A DNA stretch of 9,121 nt from Pseudomonadota bacterium. GTDB taxonomy: Bacteria; Pseudomonadota; Gammaproteobacteria; Burkholderiales; Burkholderiaceae_C. The number at the start of each line of letters is the position of its first letter. Positions within the stretch are counted from its first letter, which is position 1. Under the pieces are notes generated by a model, which saw only the letters and a list, made by a program, of their open reading frames with translations, was not told the origin of the DNA and searched no databases. Position numbers and translations under genes: made by a program. The DNA lies in contig JAEXBL010000148.1 in NCBI GenBank assembly GCA_023394015.1, forward strand, positions 1 to 9,121, given 5' to 3'. This document shows, piece after piece, positions 5,905-9,121 of this stretch.

Positions 5905-7179
5905 ATGAGCGACTTTACGAGCAACTTCTGGTCGATTTACGTGGCGGCCATCACCCTGGCCGGCATCTTTGCCTGTCTGCTGCTGCTGTGGTTCAGCGGC
6001 AAGGCCAAGGCCATGACCCAGGCCGACAACACCACCGGCCACGTGTGGGACGGCGACCTGCGCGAGATGAACAACCCCCTGCCGCGCTGGTGGGTGGGCC
6101 TGTTCATCATCACCTGCGTGTTCTCGCTGGCCTACCTGTACCTGTACCCGGGCCTGGGCTCCTACCAGGGCTCGCTGGGCTGGTCGCAGACCGGCCAGTT
6201 CGACCGCGAGGTCGAGCGCGGCAACGAGCAGACGGCGCCCATCTACGCGGCGTTTGCAAGCAAGAGCACGGAAGAGCTGTCCAAGGACCCGGAGGCCATG
6301 GCCATCGGCGACCGCCTGTTCATGAACAACTGCGCGCAGTGCCACGGCTCCGACGCGCGAGGCAGCACCGGCTTTCCCAACCTGACGGACGGGCACTGGA
6401 ACTGGGGCGGCACGCCCGAGCTGATCCACACCTCCATCGCGCAGGGCCGCACCGGCATCATGACGCCGATGGCGGCGGCCGTGGGCAGCGCCGACGACGT
6501 GCGCAACCTGGCCAACCATGTGCTGAGCCTGTCGAACGCGCCGCACGATTCGGTGCGCGCCAATCTGGGCCGTGACAAGTTCGTCGCCTGCGCGGCCTGC
6601 CATGGCCCCGATGCCAAGGGCAACCCGGCGCTGGGCGCGCCGGACCTGACCACCGGCGTGTTCGTGCACGGCCCGGTGGTCGAGGCCCACATCGTGGACA
6701 TGATCAACAACGGCAAGACCGGCGTGATGCCCGCCTGGGAAAGCAAGTTCACCCCCGAGCAGCTGAAGGTGCTGACGGCCTACGTGTGGGGCAAGGGTGG
6801 CGGCGTGCCCGGCGAGGCGCCGGCGGCGGCCGCGGCCGCACCGGCGGCGGCCGATGCCGCCGCGGGGGGGGGCGAGGACGGCGGGGTCAGGTTCTTCTTT
6901 GCCACTGGCAAGGCCGACCTGGCCAGCGGTGCCGAGCAGGCGCTGGCTGAAGTGGTGGCGGGCGTGCAGGCTGGCAAGAAGGCCGTGGTCAGCGGCTTTG
7001 TCGACAGCACCGGCAACGCCGCCCAGAACGAGGAACTGGCCAAGCAGCGCGCCTTTGCCGTGCGCGACCAGCTCAAGGCCCTGGGCGTGGCCGAGGACAG
7101 CATCGAGTTGAAGAAGCCCGAGAACATCGACGCCGGCGCCAGCGCGCAGGCACGCCGGGTCGAGGTCAGCCTGGTGTGA
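5905..7179 (+). CDS. ccoP: Dihaem subunit III (CcoP) of cbb3 oxidase fused to an OmpA-like domain
   Basis: CcoP is the dihaem subunit that accepts electrons from soluble or membrane c-type cytochromes. Two N-terminal helices (about residues 9-30 and 62-82) flank the typical GHVWDGDLREMNNPLPRWW segment. The periplasmic part has two cytochrome c domains: C143-A-Q-C-H147 with likely ligand M186 or M189, and C229-A-A-C-H233 with likely ligand M275 (GVMPAW). A normal CcoP would end near residue 297. Here an Ala/Gly/Pro-rich linker (297-327) leads to an OmpA/MotB-like domain (328-424), for 424 residues in total. Topology fits: the CcoP C-terminus is periplasmic, where peptidoglycan lies. The linker includes Gly codons within a G9 run. 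The ATG follows AAGGAA (5893-5898) by 6 nt. The oxidase assignment is certain; the OmpA call rests on motifs read by eye. Confidence 0.97.
   Translation: MSDFTSNFWSIYVAAITLAGIFACLLLLWFSGKAKAMTQADNTTGHVWDGDLREMNNPLPRWWVGLFIITCVFSLAYLYLYPGLGSYQGSLGWSQTGQFDREVERGNEQTAPIYAAFASKSTEELSKDPEAMAIGDRLFMNNCAQCHGSDARGSTGFPNLTDGHWNWGGTPELIHTSIAQGRTGIMTPMAAAVGSADDVRNLANHVLSLSNAPHDSVRANLGRDKFVACAACHGPDAKGNPALGAPDLTTGVFVHGPVVEAHIVDMINNGKTGVMPAWESKFTPEQLKVLTAYVWGKGGGVPGEAPAAAAAAPAAADAAAGGGEDGGVRFFFATGKADLASGAEQALAEVVAGVQAGKKAVVSGFVDSTGNAAQNEELAKQRAFAVRDQLKALGVAEDSIELKKPENIDAGASAQARRVEVSLV
6864..6872 (+). repeat. Run of nine G within the ccoP linker
   Basis: Nine consecutive G bases encode most of the Gly codons 321-323, between the second cytochrome c domain and the OmpA-like domain. 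Read as given, the frame stays open to 7179. One G fewer moves translation into a frame that ends at 7111 with an Arg/Pro-rich tail. One G more gives a TGA at 6948-6950. Runs of this length are prone to polymerase slippage and also to sequencing error. Confidence 0.9.
6886..7176 (+). other. OmpA/MotB-like peptidoglycan-binding domain encoded by the 3' end of ccoP
   Basis: Residues 328-424 of CcoP follow the OmpA C-terminal pattern. A first strand VRFFFATGKADL resembles the usual V.F.....L opening. GFVDSTGN corresponds to GHTDxxG, keeping the Asp (D367) but not the His. NEELAKQRAFAV fits N-x2-L-S-x2-R-A-x2-V with Ala for Ser and keeps the Arg (R382). The ending ARRVEV corresponds to NRRVEI. 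In OmpA, this Asp and Arg bind diaminopimelate of peptidoglycan. The segment before the last strand is short, so the domain is at the compact end for the family. Confidence 0.82.
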
Positions 7180-7420
7180 AGGCCGTGACACGGGTCGGCG
7201 CCGCCAGCAGCATCAGCAAGGCTTTGGCCCTGATGGCTGACGGCGCCAGGCCGATGGACGTTGACACGGCTTTTTTTGAAGCCGGGGTCAGCGGCCTGAC
7301 GGGGCGCGCAGCGCCCCGTTTTGTTTGGTCGGTGGCAGGCCCGTGGATGGCCCTGCACCGCACCCGCCGCGCCCGGGCCATAGTCCCCAGCCATCCACCC
7401 TCTTTGATAGCCAGCCGATC
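7180..7420. other. Intergenic region between ccoP and ccoG
   Basis: No gene is supported in these 241 bp. Besides the terminator at 7299-7325, there is an imperfect hairpin around 7209-7238 (AGCATCAG against CTGATGGCT) and a small stem CGGCTT/AAGCCG at 7267-7284 with a T-rich loop. A -10-like CATAGT at 7379-7384 could belong to a ccoG promoter, but no fitting -35 or FNR palindrome was found. An open frame that runs across the region has atypical composition and no ribosome site. Confidence 0.5.
7299..7325 (+). terminator. Rho-independent terminator after ccoP
   Basis: A perfect 9-bp GC-rich stem (7299-7307 with 7311-7319) with a 3-nt loop GCA is followed directly by TTTTGTTT. It lies 120 bp after the ccoP stop and should end the ccoNOQP transcript, separating it from ccoG. 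Confidence 0.88.
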
Positions 7421-8845
7421 GTGAGCAAATCAACACCCCCCGATAAAGCCGTAGCCGCAGGTGCCGACGATGAAGTGATGGTGTCGCTGTACCAGGCGCA
7501 GAAGAAGATCTACCCGCGCAGCGTCACCGGCGTGTTCGCCAGATGGCGCTGGTTCTTCGTCTTCGCGACGCAGATCTTCTTCTACGGCATGCCCTGGCTG
7601 CAATGGGGCGAGCGGCAGGCCATGCTGTTCGATCTGGAGGCGCGGCGCTTCTACATCTTCAACCTGGTGCTGTACCCGCAGGACGTCATCTACCTGTCCG
7701 GCATCCTGATCATCTCGGCGCTGCTGCTGTTTCTGTTCACCGCGGTGGCGGGACGGCAATGGTGCGGCTACGCCTGCCCGCAGACGGTCTACACCGAGAT
7801 CTACCTGTGGATCGAGCGCAAGATCGAAGGCGACCGCTCGGCCCGCATGCGGCTCGACGCCGCGCCCATGTCGGCGGCCAAGTTCTCGCGCAAGGCGCTC
7901 AAGCAAATCGTCTGGATCGCCGTCGGCCTGTGGACGAGCTTCACCCTGGTCGGCTACTTCACGCCCATCCGCGAGCTGGCCGGCCATGTGATGGACTGGT
8001 CGCTGGGCCCCTGGCAGACGTTCTGGATCTTCTTCTACGGCTTCGCCACCTACGGCAACGCCGGCTTCATGCGCGAGCAGGTGTGCAAGTACATGTGCCC
8101 CTATGCGCGCTTCCAGAGCGCCATGTTCGACCGGGACACGCTCATCGTCACCTACGATGCCCAGCGCGGCGAGCCGCGTGGCGCCCGCTCCAAGAAGGCC
8201 GACCCCAAGGCCCTGGGCCTGGGCGACTGCATCAACTGCACGCTGTGCGTGCAGGTGTGTCCCACCGGCATCGACATCCGCAACGGCCTGCAGTACGAGT
8301 GCATCAGCTGCGCCGCCTGCATCGACGTGTGCGACGAGGTGATGGACAAGGTGGGCTACCCGCGCGGGCTGATCCGCTATTCCACCGAGCACGCGCTGGC
8401 CGAAGGCTGGGGGGGCAAGCAGATCCTGCGCCACGTGCTGCGCCCGCGCATCCTGATCTACTGCACCATCCTGGCCGCGGTCACCATTGCGCTGATCGCC
8501 AGCCTGTTCCTGCGCACGCCGTTCAAGGTCGACATCGTGCGCGACCGCGCCACACTAGCGCGCATCGTCGACGGCAGCAAGATCGAGAACGTCTACCGCA
8601 TCCAGGTGATGAACGCCACCGAGAAGCCCCAGACCTTCACCCTGTCGGCCGAGGGCCTGCCGGGGCTGGAACTGGTGACGGACAAGACCGTGACCATCGA
8701 CGGCGCCCAGTCCCTGTGGGTGCCGGTGCGCCTGCAATTGCCCTGGGGCACGGCCAAGGCCGGTTCCCACGAGATTCACTTCAACGTGCAGGCGCCCGGC
8801 GTCGGCGAAGTGAAGGAAAAATCCGTTTTCATGGTTCCGAGGTAA
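7421..8845 (+). CDS. ccoG: cbb3 oxidase accessory protein CcoG (FixG/RdxA), membrane Fe-S protein
   Basis: CcoG is an inner-membrane ferredoxin-like protein thought to reduce copper during cbb3 oxidase assembly. The 474-residue product has about five membrane segments and a cytoplasmic domain with two 4Fe-4S motifs: C270-x2-C273-x2-C276-x3-C280-P and C294-x2-C297-x2-C300-x3-C304. Two further conserved Cys pairs occur near membrane segments, CGYACP (C115, C119) and CKYMCP (C222, C226). The last 110 or so residues after the final helix form the Ig-like periplasmic domain of the family. SLYQAQKKIYPRSVTG near the N-terminus is typical. Start choice is uncertain: GTG 7421 gives the expected length but has no clear ribosome site, and ATG 7478 would give a 455-residue form. 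It lies beyond a terminator and so probably has its own promoter. Family is certain. Confidence 0.96.
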   Translation: MSKSTPPDKAVAAGADDEVMVSLYQAQKKIYPRSVTGVFARWRWFFVFATQIFFYGMPWLQWGERQAMLFDLEARRFYIFNLVLYPQDVIYLSGILIISALLLFLFTAVAGRQWCGYACPQTVYTEIYLWIERKIEGDRSARMRLDAAPMSAAKFSRKALKQIVWIAVGLWTSFTLVGYFTPIRELAGHVMDWSLGPWQTFWIFFYGFATYGNAGFMREQVCKYMCPYARFQSAMFDRDTLIVTYDAQRGEPRGARSKKADPKALGLGDCINCTLCVQVCPTGIDIRNGLQYECISCAACIDVCDEVMDKVGYPRGLIRYSTEHALAEGWGGKQILRHVLRPRILIYCTILAAVTIALIASLFLRTPFKVDIVRDRATLARIVDGSKIENVYRIQVMNATEKPQTFTLSAEGLPGLELVTDKTVTIDGAQSLWVPVRLQLPWGTAKAGSHEIHFNVQAPGVGEVKEKSVFMVPR

Positions 8846-8851
8846 GCAACG

Positions 8852-9121
8852 ATGAGTAGTCTGTCTTCTTCCCACCCCGCCGCAGCGCATTCCGGCCCCT
8901 GGTGGCGGCATCCCATGATGTGGCTGGTGGTGGGCGGCCCGGCCATCGTGGTGCTGGCCTCGTTCGTCACCATCTACCTGGCCGTCAGTCGCCCCGACCC
9001 GGTGTATTCGGATGCCTCGCGCGCCGGCTCGTCGGCCCAGCCCTCCGCCGAGGCGCTGGGCAAGGCCGCGCTGGTGCCCGCCATCCAGGCACGCAACCAC
9101 GCCGCCACCGGCGGCCTGGCC
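8852..9121 (+). CDS. FixH/CcoH-like membrane protein, 5' part only
   Basis: Ninety codons are visible and the frame is open to the window edge. After a short Ser/Ala-rich start and PWWRHP, one membrane helix spans about residues 22-46 (MMWLVVGGPAIVVLASFVTIYLAV region), followed by SRPDPVYSD and a polar, presumably periplasmic segment. The WWRHP-helix-SRPDPV layout and position directly after ccoG fit the short FixH-family proteins found downstream of ccoG in Burkholderiales, which take part in cbb3 oxidase assembly or stability. A ribosome site GAGGT (8839-8843) overlaps the ccoG stop codon, and the ATG is 6 nt after that stop, so the two are likely co-translated. Coding status is firm. The family call rests on context and a weak motif, so I give no symbol. 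Confidence 0.7.
   Translation, partial: MSSLSSSHPAAAHSGPWWRHPMMWLVVGGPAIVVLASFVTIYLAVSRPDPVYSDASRAGSSAQPSAEALGKAALVPAIQARNHAATGGLA

Noticed and set aside
5701..7191. Long minus-strand frame opposite ccoQ and ccoP
   Set aside because: Composition and position mark it as a codon-bias shadow of ccoP.
7261..7274. TTGAC half-site suggesting a third FNR operator upstream of ccoG
   Set aside because: The second arm is CTTTT instead of GTCAA, and the site lies before the terminator, too far from ccoG.
7176..7424. 82-codon open frame after ccoP
   Set aside because: No ribosome site, spans a terminator, and its product resembles no family; composition is like non-coding GC-rich sequence.
1..9121. 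tRNA, rRNA, CRISPR array, insertion sequence or attachment site
   Set aside because: No cloverleaf, regularly spaced direct repeats, transposase-like product or terminal inverted repeats were seen.

Overview
The window is a high-GC segment of a proteobacterial chromosome. Gene content, gene order and protein sequence point to Burkholderiales, most likely Comamonadaceae; this is inferred from the genes, with no marker gene to confirm it. Nearly all of it is the locus for a cbb3-type (C-family) cytochrome c oxidase, the high-affinity terminal oxidase used at low oxygen.

Layout. Positions 1-354 hold the 3' end of an unrecognised hydrophilic protein with two 34-residue repeats. A hairpin terminator (381-422) separates it from a convergent universal stress protein gene on the minus strand (472-915). 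A divergent intergenic region (916-1086) carries a perfect FNR/CRP-family palindrome. On the plus strand follow ccoI (copper P1B-ATPase), ccoS (small assembly protein), a second FNR-like palindrome overlapping the ccoS stop codon, then ccoN, ccoO, ccoQ and ccoP (the oxidase subunits). A 241-bp gap with a strong terminator comes next, then ccoG (membrane Fe-S assembly factor) and the start of a FixH/CcoH-like membrane protein that runs off the right edge.

How they work together. CcoI supplies copper for the CuB site of CcoN. CcoS, CcoG and the FixH-like protein help with cofactor insertion and complex assembly. CcoO (one haem c) and CcoP (two haems c) pass electrons from periplasmic c-type cytochromes to the haem b/b3-CuB core of CcoN, which reduces oxygen and pumps protons. 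CcoQ stabilises the complex. Both palindromes read TTGAC-N4-GTCAA and sit where a class II FNR-type activator would act on ccoIS and ccoNOQP, which fits induction under low oxygen.

Most unusual point. CcoP is 424 residues, well beyond the usual size of about 300. The extra C-terminus is an OmpA/MotB-like peptidoglycan-binding domain joined through an Ala/Gly/Pro linker. A run of nine G bases lies in that linker, and a slip of one base either way would give a CcoP with both haems but no OmpA domain. The fusion suggests an oxidase tethered to the cell wall; the G run suggests the tether might be switchable. Both functions are inferences.
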